In this document: piece after piece, positions 19,468 through 26,670 of the stretch
How positions within the stretch are numbered: the stretch's first letter is position 1
Layout: every line of letters begins with the position of its first letter
Assembly (NCBI GenBank): GCA_038232515.1
Contig: JBBSHS010000026.1
Location: 1-28,937, forward strand
Source of the DNA: JBBSHS01 sp038232515
Lineage (GTDB): Bacteria > Actinomycetota > Acidimicrobiia > Acidimicrobiales > JAUJNH01
Length of the DNA: 28,937 nucleotides
Reading direction: 5' to 3'
Notes under the pieces: model-generated
Database searches by the model: none
What the model was told of the DNA's origin: nothing
What the model saw: only the letters and a program-made list of their open reading frames with translations
Program-made: the position numbers and the translations under genes

Positions 19468-19548
19468 TCAGGCCTGGGTGCCCATGGGGCGGTGGCTGAA
19501 CTGCGACTCGGTGGCGGGACGGCAGACAGCCACCGCAGCCAAGGCCAT
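19468..19548 (-). CDS. Putative leaderless leader peptide of the egt operon
   Basis: A 26-codon ORF on the minus strand starts at ATG 19548, six bases after TACCGT (19560-19555), the same arrangement as eight protein genes in this window. It starts MALAAVAVCRPATE and ends MGTQA, with a single Cys codon (TGC, codon 9). The stop lies 26 bases before ATG 19441 of egtA. Within it, GGTGGCTG (19534-19527) can pair either with GCCACC (19515-19510) or with CAGCCACC (19498-19491); GGGCAC (19483-19478) can pair with GTGCCC (19462-19457) just before egtA. This resembles a leader that senses translation through the Cys codon, which suits an operon consuming cysteine. An alternative in-frame ATG at 19554 exists. 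It may also be chance; conservation is untested. Confidence 0.4.
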   Translation of the reverse strand: MALAAVAVCRPATESQFSHRPMGTQA

Positions 19549-19554
19549 GTCCAT

Positions 19555-19560
19555 ACGGTA
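19555..19560 (-). promoter_or_regulatory. Putative -10 element (TACCGT) of the egt operon
   Basis: TACCGT is followed after six bases by ATG 19548 of the leader ORF, and directly by another in-frame ATG (19554). It is the only TANNNT of this geometry seen upstream of egtA. No good -35 box is visible. Confidence 0.4.
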
Positions 19561-19626
19561 ACCAACCTGTCCCGTTCGCACGCCCCATCCGGCGAATTGT
19601 CAGCGATCTGAAAGATCCCGGTTGCC

Positions 19627-19647
19627 GGCCCGACCGTCGTTCGGGCC
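19627..19647 (-). terminator. Hairpin downstream of the modC-like gene
   Basis: GGCCCGA (19627-19633) and TCGGGCC (19641-19647) form a perfect 7-bp stem with a 7-base loop, 44 bases after the ABC ATPase stop on the minus strand and upstream of the egt promoter. It probably separates the two minus-strand units. Confidence 0.5.
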
Positions 19648-19690
19648 CCCGTCGCCAAGCGCCTAGGAACTGGAACACCGCCATGGCCTC

Positions 19691-20785
19691 TCAGGCCGGG
19701 TACAGGTCCACGTCGGTGGCCTTGACGGTGACCCACACCGGACCGCCTTGTTCCAGACGCAGGTCGGCCACGGCCGCCGGGGTCACCTCGGCCACGAGGG
19801 GCATGACCCCGTCCACCCGTACCCGGACACGGTCGCCCTCGCGCCACAGCTCACCGGCCCGGCCAGCCAGGACATTGCGGGCGCTGCCTTCCGGTGGCGA
19901 CCGGTGCACGGTCACGGCCCGGGGTTGGAACACGGCGAAGGCGTCGCCCACGATGTCGCCGCCCACCACGGCCAGCGACGCCCCGTTGTCGACGGCCAGC
20001 CGCCCGGCCTGGGTGCGGCCCCTAACCAGGTTGACGCCCACCATGGCCGCCACCCAGGGCGACCGGGGCCGGGCCGTCACCTCGGCCGCCGTCCCCGTCT
20101 GCACCAGCGACCCGTCCTCCACCACGGCGAGGCGGTCGGCCAGGGCCACGGCTTCGAGCGGGTCATGGGTGACGAGCAACCGGCCGCCGTGGTCTCCATG
20201 ACCAACAGCCCCATGGCCGTCGCCCTGCCCGGCCGGCGACAGGTGCCGGCGCAGGAGGCGGCGCAGCTCGGCTCTGCCGGCCTGGTCGACGGCGGCCAGC
20301 GGCTCGTCCAGCAGAAGGACCCGGGGTCGGGTGGCCAGTGCCCGGGCCATGGCCACCCGCTGGGACTGACCGCCGGACAGCGCCGCGGGCCTGCTGGCCG
20401 CCTGCTCGGCCATGCCCACCTGGTCGAGCCAGTCATGCGCCTGGCGACGGGCCTGGCTGCGCCCCACGCCCTTGGCCCGCAGTCCGAAGGCGACATTCTC
20501 CAAGGCGCTCAGATGCGGGAACAGGACGTGGTCCTGGAACACCACCGCCACCGGGCGCTGTTCGGGTGGGGTACGCAGGCCAGCGGCCGGGTCTTCCAGC
20601 GCCCGACCGTCGACGGCCACCGACCCGCGGTCAAGGGCGACGAGGCCGGCCACGGCCCGCAGGAGCGTGGTCTTGCCCGAGCCGTTGGGCCCGACGACGG
20701 CCACGACCTCGCCGTCGCCCACCTCCAGGGCGACGTCCAGCTCCAGCGATCCCAACCGAAGGCCGACATGGGCGGTGAGCGTCAA
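19691..20785 (-). CDS. ABC transporter ATP-binding protein, ModC-like (molybdate/tungstate type)
   Basis: A 364-residue importer ATPase. Walker A GPNGSGKT is at residues 32-39, the Q-loop in VVFQDHVLF near 84, signature LSGGQ at 136-140, Walker B LLLDE at 157-161, and the H-loop His207 in VTHDPLEA. The C-terminal 90 residues resemble a Mop/TOBE domain (NVLAGRAGEL through TVKATDVDLYP), which points to molybdate or tungstate uptake. A Gly/His/Asp-rich insert (about residues 184-201, with His191, His196, His199) sits just before the H-loop strand and is unusual. The only suitable start is TTG 20785, 43 bp after the upstream gene's stop. No permease or binding-protein gene is adjacent, so the partners must be encoded elsewhere. 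Confidence 0.82.
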   Translation of the reverse strand: MTLTAHVGLRLGSLELDVALEVGDGEVVAVVGPNGSGKTTLLRAVAGLVALDRGSVAVDGRALEDPAAGLRTPPEQRPVAVVFQDHVLFPHLSALENVAFGLRAKGVGRSQARRQAHDWLDQVGMAEQAASRPAALSGGQSQRVAMARALATRPRVLLLDEPLAAVDQAGRAELRRLLRRHLSPAGQGDGHGAVGHGDHGGRLLVTHDPLEAVALADRLAVVEDGSLVQTGTAAEVTARPRSPWVAAMVGVNLVRGRTQAGRLAVDNGASLAVVGGDIVGDAFAVFQPRAVTVHRSPPEGSARNVLAGRAGELWREGDRVRVRVDGVMPLVAEVTPAAVADLRLEQGGPVWVTVKATDVDLYPA

Positions 20786-20828
20786 GGCACCACCGCCGGG
20801 CGAAGGGGTCCTGCGGTCGGGTTCGTCG

Positions 20829-21374
20829 CTAGCCGATCAAGCTCAGCTGGATGACGTCGGCCCCCGACACGGTGTCCACCACCGACAGACCCACGGCGGT
20901 GGCCATCACCGGCAGGGGGGCGGCCAGGGCGGCCGTGACCGCCGGGCCCAGACGCGAATCAGCCACCGGCATGGCCAGTGTGCAGTGAGGCACCCAACGG
21001 CCGGCGAGGTAGTTGTCCCACACCGTGCCGCCGGCGGCCCGGACCGCCTCGGCGGCCTCGCTCTGGGCCGCCAGCAGGGCACCGTCGGTCACCACCCCGA
21101 GGAACACGACACTGGTGTCATCCGGGGCCCGGAACACGCCCACGGAGGCCATGGTGAGGGGCAGGGCCGGCGACAACCGCACGGCTTGGCCGAGAGCCCC
21201 GGTCAGGCGGTCGATATCCAAGGCGTCCGCCACGGCCAGGGAGACATGGGGGTGGTGGCGGCCATGGGTGGCGGTCGCCAGGGACGGGACGCCGACCGCG
21301 TCCAGCCCCGCCCACACCGAGCGGATGATGCTGTCGGCGTCGGGATCGACGTCGAGCTCCAACACCAGCGCCAC
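20829..21374 (-). CDS. 2'-5' RNA ligase / 2H phosphoesterase family protein
   Basis: A 181-residue protein with the two H-x-S/T motifs of the 2H phosphoesterase superfamily: HVS at residues 43-45 (HPHVSLAV) and HCT at 130-132 (PHCTLAM). Spacing and size fit the LigT/ThpR group, which includes RNA ligases, cyclic phosphodiesterases and uncharacterised members. The natural substrate is unknown. GTG 21374 is preceded by TATGGT exactly six bases upstream and no ribosome binding site, so it is probably leaderless. The gene is divergent from an alpha/beta hydrolase gene and is followed after 43 bp by the modC-like gene. Co-transcription with that gene is likely, but a functional link is not evident. 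Confidence 0.78.
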   Translation of the reverse strand: MALVLELDVDPDADSIIRSVWAGLDAVGVPSLATATHGRHHPHVSLAVADALDIDRLTGALGQAVRLSPALPLTMASVGVFRAPDDTSVVFLGVVTDGALLAAQSEAAEAVRAAGGTVWDNYLAGRWVPHCTLAMPVADSRLGPAVTAALAAPLPVMATAVGLSVVDTVSGADVIQLSLIG

Positions 21375-21380
21375 AGGACG

Positions 21381-21386
21381 ACCATA
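21381..21386 (-). promoter_or_regulatory. Putative -10 element (TATGGT) for the leaderless 2H phosphoesterase gene
   Basis: On the minus strand TATGGT ends six bases before GTG 21374. An ATG inside this element is out of frame with the gene. The plus-strand hydrolase start lies about 60 bases away, so the divergent promoters must be compact. Confidence 0.45.
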
Positions 21387-21444
21387 TGCGCCATACGCCG
21401 GCGCACTGTTCGGCGCTCATCTGCGGCACCATGTGAAGGTGCAG

Positions 21445-22284
21445 GTGGCGTCGAGGATCCGTGGTGGCCAGGCCACCCAGCCACTCGTGGCCATCGACGA
21501 GGGCCGAGGTCCGGCGGTCGTGCTCCTGCACGGCCAGCCCGGCCAGGCCGCCGATTGGAGCCAGGTGGTGGACCGCCTGACCGGCCTGGGTGTGCGGATC
21601 ATCGCCCCGGACCGGCCCGGGTACGGTGACACGGCGGGTGCGGCCGCCGGGCTGAGGGCCAACGCCGACGCCGTCGTCCGGCTGCTGGACGACCGGGGCA
21701 TCGAGTCGGCGGTGGTCTGCGGCCACAGCCTCGGGGGCGGCGTGGCGCTGGCCATGGCCGAGGGCCACCCGAGCCGGGTGGCGGGGCTGGTATTGGCTTC
21801 GTCCGTCGGGACGGCCCGCTCGGTCGGCCCCTTCGACCGCCTGCTGGCGGCTCCGGTGCTGGGCCCGCTCGCCACCCTGATCGGTCTTCACGCCCTGGCC
21901 CGGGTCAACGTCCGGCGGGTGGTCCACTACCTGGGCCACGTCGACCTGGTGGGGGAGGCGCCCGACGTGGCCACGGCCGTGCGCCAATGGCCCTCACAGT
22001 GGCGGTCGTTCGTGGTCGAGCAACGGGCGCTCGTGGCCGAGACCCCCGGCATCGCCGCTCGGCTGGACCAGATCGTGGCGCCCACCGTCGTGGCCATGGG
22101 CGAAGCGGACGCCATCGTGCGGCCTGACGAGCAGGAGCTGCTGACCGCCGCCATCCCGGGCGCCAGGCTGGTCCGGCTGGCCGGCGCCGGCCACCTCCTG
22201 CCGGTCGAGCGACCCGACGTCCTGGCCGACCTCTGCGCCGAGTTGGCCCACGGCCACCACCGTGCGGCGGGGCCGCACAGCTGA
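21445..22284 (+). CDS. Alpha/beta hydrolase
   Basis: About 279 residues with a complete alpha/beta-hydrolase catalytic set: oxyanion-hole HG (29-30, LLHGQPGQAADW), nucleophile Ser95 in GHSLGG, acid Asp222 in GEADAIVRP and His250 in GAGHLLPVE. A DRPGYGDT segment near residue 55 is typical of the epoxide-hydrolase/esterase-like branch. There is no signal peptide and the substrate is unknown. The start is uncertain: GTG 21433, 21439 and 21445 are all in frame. I prefer 21445 because GAAGG lies five bases upstream. A far longer open frame from 21013 overlaps the divergent gene and is not supported. Confidence 0.82.
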   Translation: MASRIRGGQATQPLVAIDEGRGPAVVLLHGQPGQAADWSQVVDRLTGLGVRIIAPDRPGYGDTAGAAAGLRANADAVVRLLDDRGIESAVVCGHSLGGGVALAMAEGHPSRVAGLVLASSVGTARSVGPFDRLLAAPVLGPLATLIGLHALARVNVRRVVHYLGHVDLVGEAPDVATAVRQWPSQWRSFVVEQRALVAETPGIAARLDQIVAPTVVAMGEADAIVRPDEQELLTAAIPGARLVRLAGAGHLLPVERPDVLADLCAELAHGHHRAAGPHS

Positions 22285-22400
22285 GGCACGAGATCCGGCG
22301 GCGACGCCCCACGGGGGTGACGGGGGGGCTTTGCCCAGTGTCAGGATCTCCGTGCTGGACGAGCCCTTGGGGCTGACCTGGCGAGCGCCCCCATGGGCCG

Positions 22401-22406
22401 TAGCCT
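22401..22406 (+). promoter_or_regulatory. Putative -10 element (TAGCCT) for the leaderless Tap-like peptidase gene
   Basis: TAGCCT ends six bases before GTG 22413 without any ribosome binding site. The 128 bases between the hydrolase stop and this gene hold nothing else I can name. Confidence 0.45.
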
Positions 22407-22412
22407 GCGACC

Positions 22413-23948
22413 GTGCGCCGTACCGCCCCGCTGCTGATCTGTGCCGCCCTGCTCGCCGCCGCCTGCAGCGGCGCCAGCCACAAGGCGGCCACCACCACGA
22501 CGGCCCCTCCGTCGCCGTCCGCCGGGGCGGGTGGGACGCCTTCGACGACCAGGTCGCCGAAATCGCAGTCGCCCACCTCGCTGCCGCCGCCGGCCGCTCT
22601 GGCGTGGAAGCCGTGCGACGGCAACGAATGCGCCACTCTCAGCGTGCCTCTGGACTACACCAGGCCGAGCGGCGACCACATCGGCATCGCCATGATCCGC
22701 CAGCGGGCCACAGGGGCGCGCATCGGTTCTCTGGTCGTCGACCCGGGCGGCCCCGGCGGCTCGGGCATCGACACCATGTCGTACTTCCTCCAGATCCTGT
22801 CACCGGCCATCCAGGAGCACTTCGACATCGTGGCCTTCGACCCACGGGGCGTGGGCCTAAGCAGCCCGGTCCGGTGCATGGACTCCAAGAACCTGGACGC
22901 CTTCATCGCCCTCGATCCCATACCGGGCACGGCCCAGAAGCGCCAGCAACTGCTCGACGTCGACAAGGCGTTCACCACGGGTTGTGAGGCCCGCAGCGGA
23001 AAGCTCCTCCCGTTCGTGGGTACGGCGGACGCAGCCCGGGACATGGACCAGATGCGGGCGGCCATGGGCGACCAGAAGCTCACCTACTTCGGGTTCTCCT
23101 ACGGCACCTACCTGGGTGCCGTCTACGCCGAGGAGTTCCCCCAGAACGTGCGGGCCCTGGTCCTGGACGGGGCCATCGACCCTTCGCTCGACACCCTGGC
23201 CTCCAACCAGGCCCAGGGCGTGGGTTTCGACAAGGCCTTCTCCAACTTCCTGGCCGACTGCGCCTCCAAGCCCACGTGCTCCTGGCGCCCGGGCGGCGAC
23301 CTGAGGACGGCGTACAACAAGCTGGTCGCCTCCGTCACCGCCCAGCCGCTGCCCGTGGGCCGGCGCCAACTTACCGCCGGTGAGCTCTTCTACGGGGTGG
23401 CCGCGCCGCTGTACGACAAGACCGACTGGCCCATCTTGGCCGCCGCCCTGCAGCTGGCCTCCAAGGGCGACGGCAGCACCATGCTGGAGCTGGCCGACAG
23501 CCTGACCGAACGCCACGCCGACGGCACCTACGCCAACTCCCAGGAGGCCAACGCCGCCGTCAACTGCATTGACAAGCCGTCGCCCACCGACCCGGCGGTG
23601 TACGACCGGGCGGCCGCCGACGCGGCCAGGACGTCGCCGGAGTTCGGTCCGGCCATCGCCTACGGCGGCCTGATCTGCGCCTCGTGGCCGGTCCCGGCCA
23701 AAGGCAGGGCCGAGCCCATCCGGGCGGCCGGCTCTCCGCCCATCATGGTGATCGGCACCACCAACGACCCGGCCACTCCGTACGCCGGAGCCCAGGCCCT
23801 GGCCGCCCAACTCAGCAAGGGCGTGCTCGTCACCCGCGTCGGCGACGGCCACACCGGCTACCGGTCCAGCCCCTGCGTCCAGCGCTACGCCGATGCCTAC
23901 CTCGTGGACCTGGTGGTGCCCCACCCCAACCCCACCTGCAGCAGCTGA
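22413..23948 (+). CDS. Secreted alpha/beta-hydrolase lipoprotein, tripeptidyl aminopeptidase (Tap)-like
   Basis: A 511-residue exported peptidase-type hydrolase. Residues 1-18 are a lipoprotein signal (LLAAAC, lipidated Cys18), followed by a Thr/Ser/Pro-rich linker to about residue 60. The hydrolase core has the oxyanion segment DPGGPGGSG (110-118), FDPRGVGLSSPV (142-153), nucleophile Ser229 in GFSYGT, and the C-terminal TAP-like domain with Asp452 (TTNDPATP) and His480 (GDGHTGY). This is the Streptomyces Tap/SlpD family (MEROPS S33-like), which removes N-terminal peptides outside the cell; the exact specificity here is unknown. Several Cys pairs in the mature part fit an extracytoplasmic, disulfide-containing protein. 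It converges on valS. Confidence 0.88.
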   Translation: MRRTAPLLICAALLAAACSGASHKAATTTTAPPSPSAGAGGTPSTTRSPKSQSPTSLPPPAALAWKPCDGNECATLSVPLDYTRPSGDHIGIAMIRQRATGARIGSLVVDPGGPGGSGIDTMSYFLQILSPAIQEHFDIVAFDPRGVGLSSPVRCMDSKNLDAFIALDPIPGTAQKRQQLLDVDKAFTTGCEARSGKLLPFVGTADAARDMDQMRAAMGDQKLTYFGFSYGTYLGAVYAEEFPQNVRALVLDGAIDPSLDTLASNQAQGVGFDKAFSNFLADCASKPTCSWRPGGDLRTAYNKLVASVTAQPLPVGRRQLTAGELFYGVAAPLYDKTDWPILAAALQLASKGDGSTMLELADSLTERHADGTYANSQEANAAVNCIDKPSPTDPAVYDRAAADAARTSPEFGPAIAYGGLICASWPVPAKGRAEPIRAAGSPPIMVIGTTNDPATPYAGAQALAAQLSKGVLVTRVGDGHTGYRSSPCVQRYADAYLVDLVVPHPNPTCSS

Positions 23949-24018
23949 TCGGCCGCGTCCGTTGCGGGGCCCAGGCCTCGGTGGGCGCGGGCGAGCGGGA
24001 GTACGCCGGCCCGCCGGT

Positions 24019-26562
24019 TCAGCCCGGGTCGAGCTCTACCTGGTAGCCGCCTTTGGGGCCCTCGACGTAGACGATGTCGGCGATGGCGCCGGCCCGCCGG
24101 AGGTCGCCTTCGACCTGGCGCAGGGCGGCCAGCCGCTCGACCGAGTCGGTGACCCTGAGGCGGGCGACGGGCGCCCGCATCGACACCTTCGCCGCGCTCT
24201 TGGCACCCCGCACGGCGGAAAGGGCGGACACAGCCACCCCGGCCACCAGACCGTCCACGCCGACGGGAAGTTCCTCGGCCGTCGGCCACGGTGCCCGGTG
24301 GACAGAGCCCTCCTGCCACCAGCTCCACACCTCCTCGGCGACGAACGGGAGGAACGGGGCGAAGAGGCGCTGCATCACCGAGAGGGCCAGGCGCAGGGCG
24401 GCGCGGGCGGACTGCGCACCCTCGTCGCCGGCCTCGCCGTAGGCCCGTTGCTTCACCAGTTCGAGGTGGTCGTCGCAGAAGGCCCAGAAGAAGGCCTCGA
24501 CCCGCTCCAGTGCCCGGGCGTAGTCGTAACCCTCGAAGGCGGTCGTGCACTCGCCCACCAAGGTTCCCAGCCGGGTGCACAGGGCCAGGTCGAGAGGATC
24601 GCGGGGCGGCGCCGGCGCGGCCGGCTCGCCGAAGGACAGGGCGAACCTGGACGCGTTGAGGAGCTTGATGGCCAACCGGCGGCCGATCTTGAACTGGTTG
24701 GGGTCGAGGGCGGTGTCGGTGCCGGGCCGGGCGCTGCAGGCCCAGTAGCGCACGGCGTCCGAGCCGTTCTGGTCGAGGACGTCCATGGGCGTCACCACGT
24801 TGCCCTTCGACTTCGACATCTTCTTGCGGTCGGGGTCGAGGATCCAGCCGTTGACCGACGTATGGGCCCAGGGCAGCCCGGCGTGCTCGAAGTGCGAGCG
24901 CACGACGGTGTCGAACAGCCACGTGCGCACGATCTCGGGGCCCTGCGGGCGCAGGTCCATGGGAAAGGTCCGACCGAACAGGTCCGGGTCGTCCTCCCAT
25001 CCGCAGGCGATCTGGGGGGTGAGCGACGACGTGGCCCACGTGTCCATCACGTCCGGGTCGCCCACGAAACCGCCCGGGACGCCCCGCTGCCCGGCCGTGT
25101 ACCCGGCGGGGACGTCGCTGGACGGGTCGACAGGCAGCGCCGCCTCCTCGGCCACGATGGGGTGGTCGTAATCGAGCGAGCCATCCTGGCCCAAGGGGTA
25201 CCAGAGGGGGAAGGACACGCCGAAGAAGCGCTGGCGTGAGATCAGCCAGTCGCCGTTGAGGCCCTCCACCCAGCTCTCGTAGCGCTGGTGCATCCACGCC
25301 GGGTGCCACTCCAGCTGCTTGCCCAACCCCGACAGCGTCTGGCGCAGCTCGAGGTCGCGACCGCCGTTGCGGATGTACCACTGGCGCGACGACACGATCT
25401 CCAGCGGTCGGTCGCCCTTCTCGAAGAACTTGACGGCGTGGGTGGTCGGGCGGGGATCACCCTCCAGCTCGCCGGCCCGGTCCAGGAGCTCGATCACGGC
25501 GGCCTGGGCCTGCTTGACGGTCTTGCCGCCCAGCTCGGCGTAGGCCCTGCGGCCGGCGTCAGTGGTGATCCAGTCGGGGGCGTCGGCTTTCAGGCGCCCG
25601 TTGCGTTCGACGATGACCCGCGTCGGCAGCTGCAGCTCCCGCCACCAGGTGACGTCGGTGGTGTCGCCGAATGTGCAGATCATGGCGATGCCCGAGCCCT
25701 TGTCGACCTGGGCCAGCTCGTGCGCCAATACCGGGACGTCGACCTCGAACAGGGGGCTCCTGACGGTCGTGCCCAACAGCGCCTTGTAGCGGTCGTCGTC
25801 GGGATGGGCGACCAAGGCGACGCAGGCGGCCAGGAGCTCGGGCCTGGTGGTCTCGATCATCACCTTGGTGGTGGGGTCGTCGGCACGGGTGAACCCGTAG
25901 CGGTAATAGGCGGCGGTGAGCTCCCGGTCCTCCAGCTCGGCCTGGGCCACCGCCGTCTGGAACGTGACGTCCCACAGGCTCGGTGCCTCGGCCGAGTAGG
26001 CCTCGCCCCGGGCCAGGTTGCGCAGGAAGGCCCGCTGGCTGGCCCGTCTGGACCGTTCGCCGATGGTGGCATAGGTCAGCGACCAGTCGACCGAGAGACC
26101 GACGCGCCGCCACAGGGCTTCGAACACGTGCTCGTCCTCGGTCGTCCGCCTGAGGCACAACTCGACGAAGTTGGGGCGGGAGCAAGACACCTTGGACCGG
26201 GCGTCGGGCTTGGCCGGCGGCTCGAAGCCGGGATCGTAGGACAGCCGTGGGTCGCATCGGACCCCATAGAAGTTCTCCACCCGGCGCTCGGTGGGCAGAC
26301 CGTTGTCGTCCCACCCCATCGGATAGAAGACCTCTTCGCCCCGCATGCGGTGGAAGCGGGCCAGGGCGTCGGTCTGCACATAGCCGAACACCGAGCCCAT
26401 GTGCAGCGACCCGGACACCGTCGGTGGCGGCGTATCGACGGAGTAGACCTCGGCCCGGCTCCGGCTGCGGTCGAACCGGTAGGTGGCGTCGTCTTCCCAG
26501 TGCCCGGCCCACCTCGCCTCGATGCCCTCGAGAGTGGGCTTGTCGGGAATGTCGGCGGCCAC
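24019..26562 (-). CDS. valS: Valyl-tRNA synthetase, archaeal/rickettsial type (ValS type 2)
   Basis: An 847-residue class Ia synthetase charging tRNA-Val. The N-terminal DTPPPTVSGSLHMGSVF stretch and MGWDDNGLPTERRVENFYGVRCDP match the ValS type 2 group found in archaea, Rickettsia and many actinobacteria. The CP1 editing domain is present (TTRPELLAACVALVAHPDD and GSGIAMICTFGDTTDV). The KMSKS loop is exact (residues 581-585). The HIGH motif reads HMGS (54-57), with Ser in place of the usual last His. The anticodon-binding and C-terminal domains are complete, and no frameshift is seen. GTG 26562 has TAGATT six bases upstream, suggesting a leaderless mRNA. It is divergent from cysS. Confidence 0.95.
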   Translation of the reverse strand: MAADIPDKPTLEGIEARWAGHWEDDATYRFDRSRSRAEVYSVDTPPPTVSGSLHMGSVFGYVQTDALARFHRMRGEEVFYPMGWDDNGLPTERRVENFYGVRCDPRLSYDPGFEPPAKPDARSKVSCSRPNFVELCLRRTTEDEHVFEALWRRVGLSVDWSLTYATIGERSRRASQRAFLRNLARGEAYSAEAPSLWDVTFQTAVAQAELEDRELTAAYYRYGFTRADDPTTKVMIETTRPELLAACVALVAHPDDDRYKALLGTTVRSPLFEVDVPVLAHELAQVDKGSGIAMICTFGDTTDVTWWRELQLPTRVIVERNGRLKADAPDWITTDAGRRAYAELGGKTVKQAQAAVIELLDRAGELEGDPRPTTHAVKFFEKGDRPLEIVSSRQWYIRNGGRDLELRQTLSGLGKQLEWHPAWMHQRYESWVEGLNGDWLISRQRFFGVSFPLWYPLGQDGSLDYDHPIVAEEAALPVDPSSDVPAGYTAGQRGVPGGFVGDPDVMDTWATSSLTPQIACGWEDDPDLFGRTFPMDLRPQGPEIVRTWLFDTVVRSHFEHAGLPWAHTSVNGWILDPDRKKMSKSKGNVVTPMDVLDQNGSDAVRYWACSARPGTDTALDPNQFKIGRRLAIKLLNASRFALSFGEPAAPAPPRDPLDLALCTRLGTLVGECTTAFEGYDYARALERVEAFFWAFCDDHLELVKQRAYGEAGDEGAQSARAALRLALSVMQRLFAPFLPFVAEEVWSWWQEGSVHRAPWPTAEELPVGVDGLVAGVAVSALSAVRGAKSAAKVSMRAPVARLRVTDSVERLAALRQVEGDLRRAGAIADIVYVEGPKGGYQVELDPG

Positions 26563-26568
26563 AGGGCA

Positions 26569-26574
26569 AATCTA
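26569..26574 (-). promoter_or_regulatory. Putative -10 element (TAGATT) for leaderless valS
   Basis: On the minus strand TAGATT ends six bases before GTG 26562, with no ribosome binding site. The divergent cysS start is 108 bases away. There is no T-box leader in this gap. Confidence 0.5.
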
Positions 26575-26593
26575 CCGGGCGCCAGGTTCAGCA

Positions 26594-26605
26594 CCAGGCG
26601 CCTGG
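26594..26605. promoter_or_regulatory. Perfect 12-bp palindrome between valS and cysS
   Basis: CCAGGCGCCTGG lies in the 108-bp gap between the divergent synthetase genes, about 20 bases upstream of the valS -10 element. It could be an operator shared by both promoters. In GC-rich DNA a palindrome of this size can also arise by chance. Confidence 0.25.
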
Positions 26606-26657
26606 CGGACACGTCCGGTGGCCCATGGAAATGGTCGCGCCGGGACCCTGCGCCACC

Positions 26658-26663
26658 TACGCT
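26658..26663 (+). promoter_or_regulatory. Putative -10 element (TACGCT) for leaderless cysS
   Basis: TACGCT ends seven bases before ATG 26671, and no ribosome binding site is present. The synthetase sequence starts exactly at this ATG, which supports both calls. Confidence 0.5.
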
Positions 26664-26670
26664 CCGGGCG

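Noticed and set aside
25288..26670. Extension of the cysS frame upstream, 940 codons in all
   Set aside because: It is antisense to valS and carries no cysteinyl-tRNA synthetase sequence before 26671.
26563..26670. T-box or other riboswitch between valS and cysS
   Set aside because: The gap is only 108 bp, holds promoters for both directions, and no T-box core sequence or long leader is possible if the mRNAs are leaderless.
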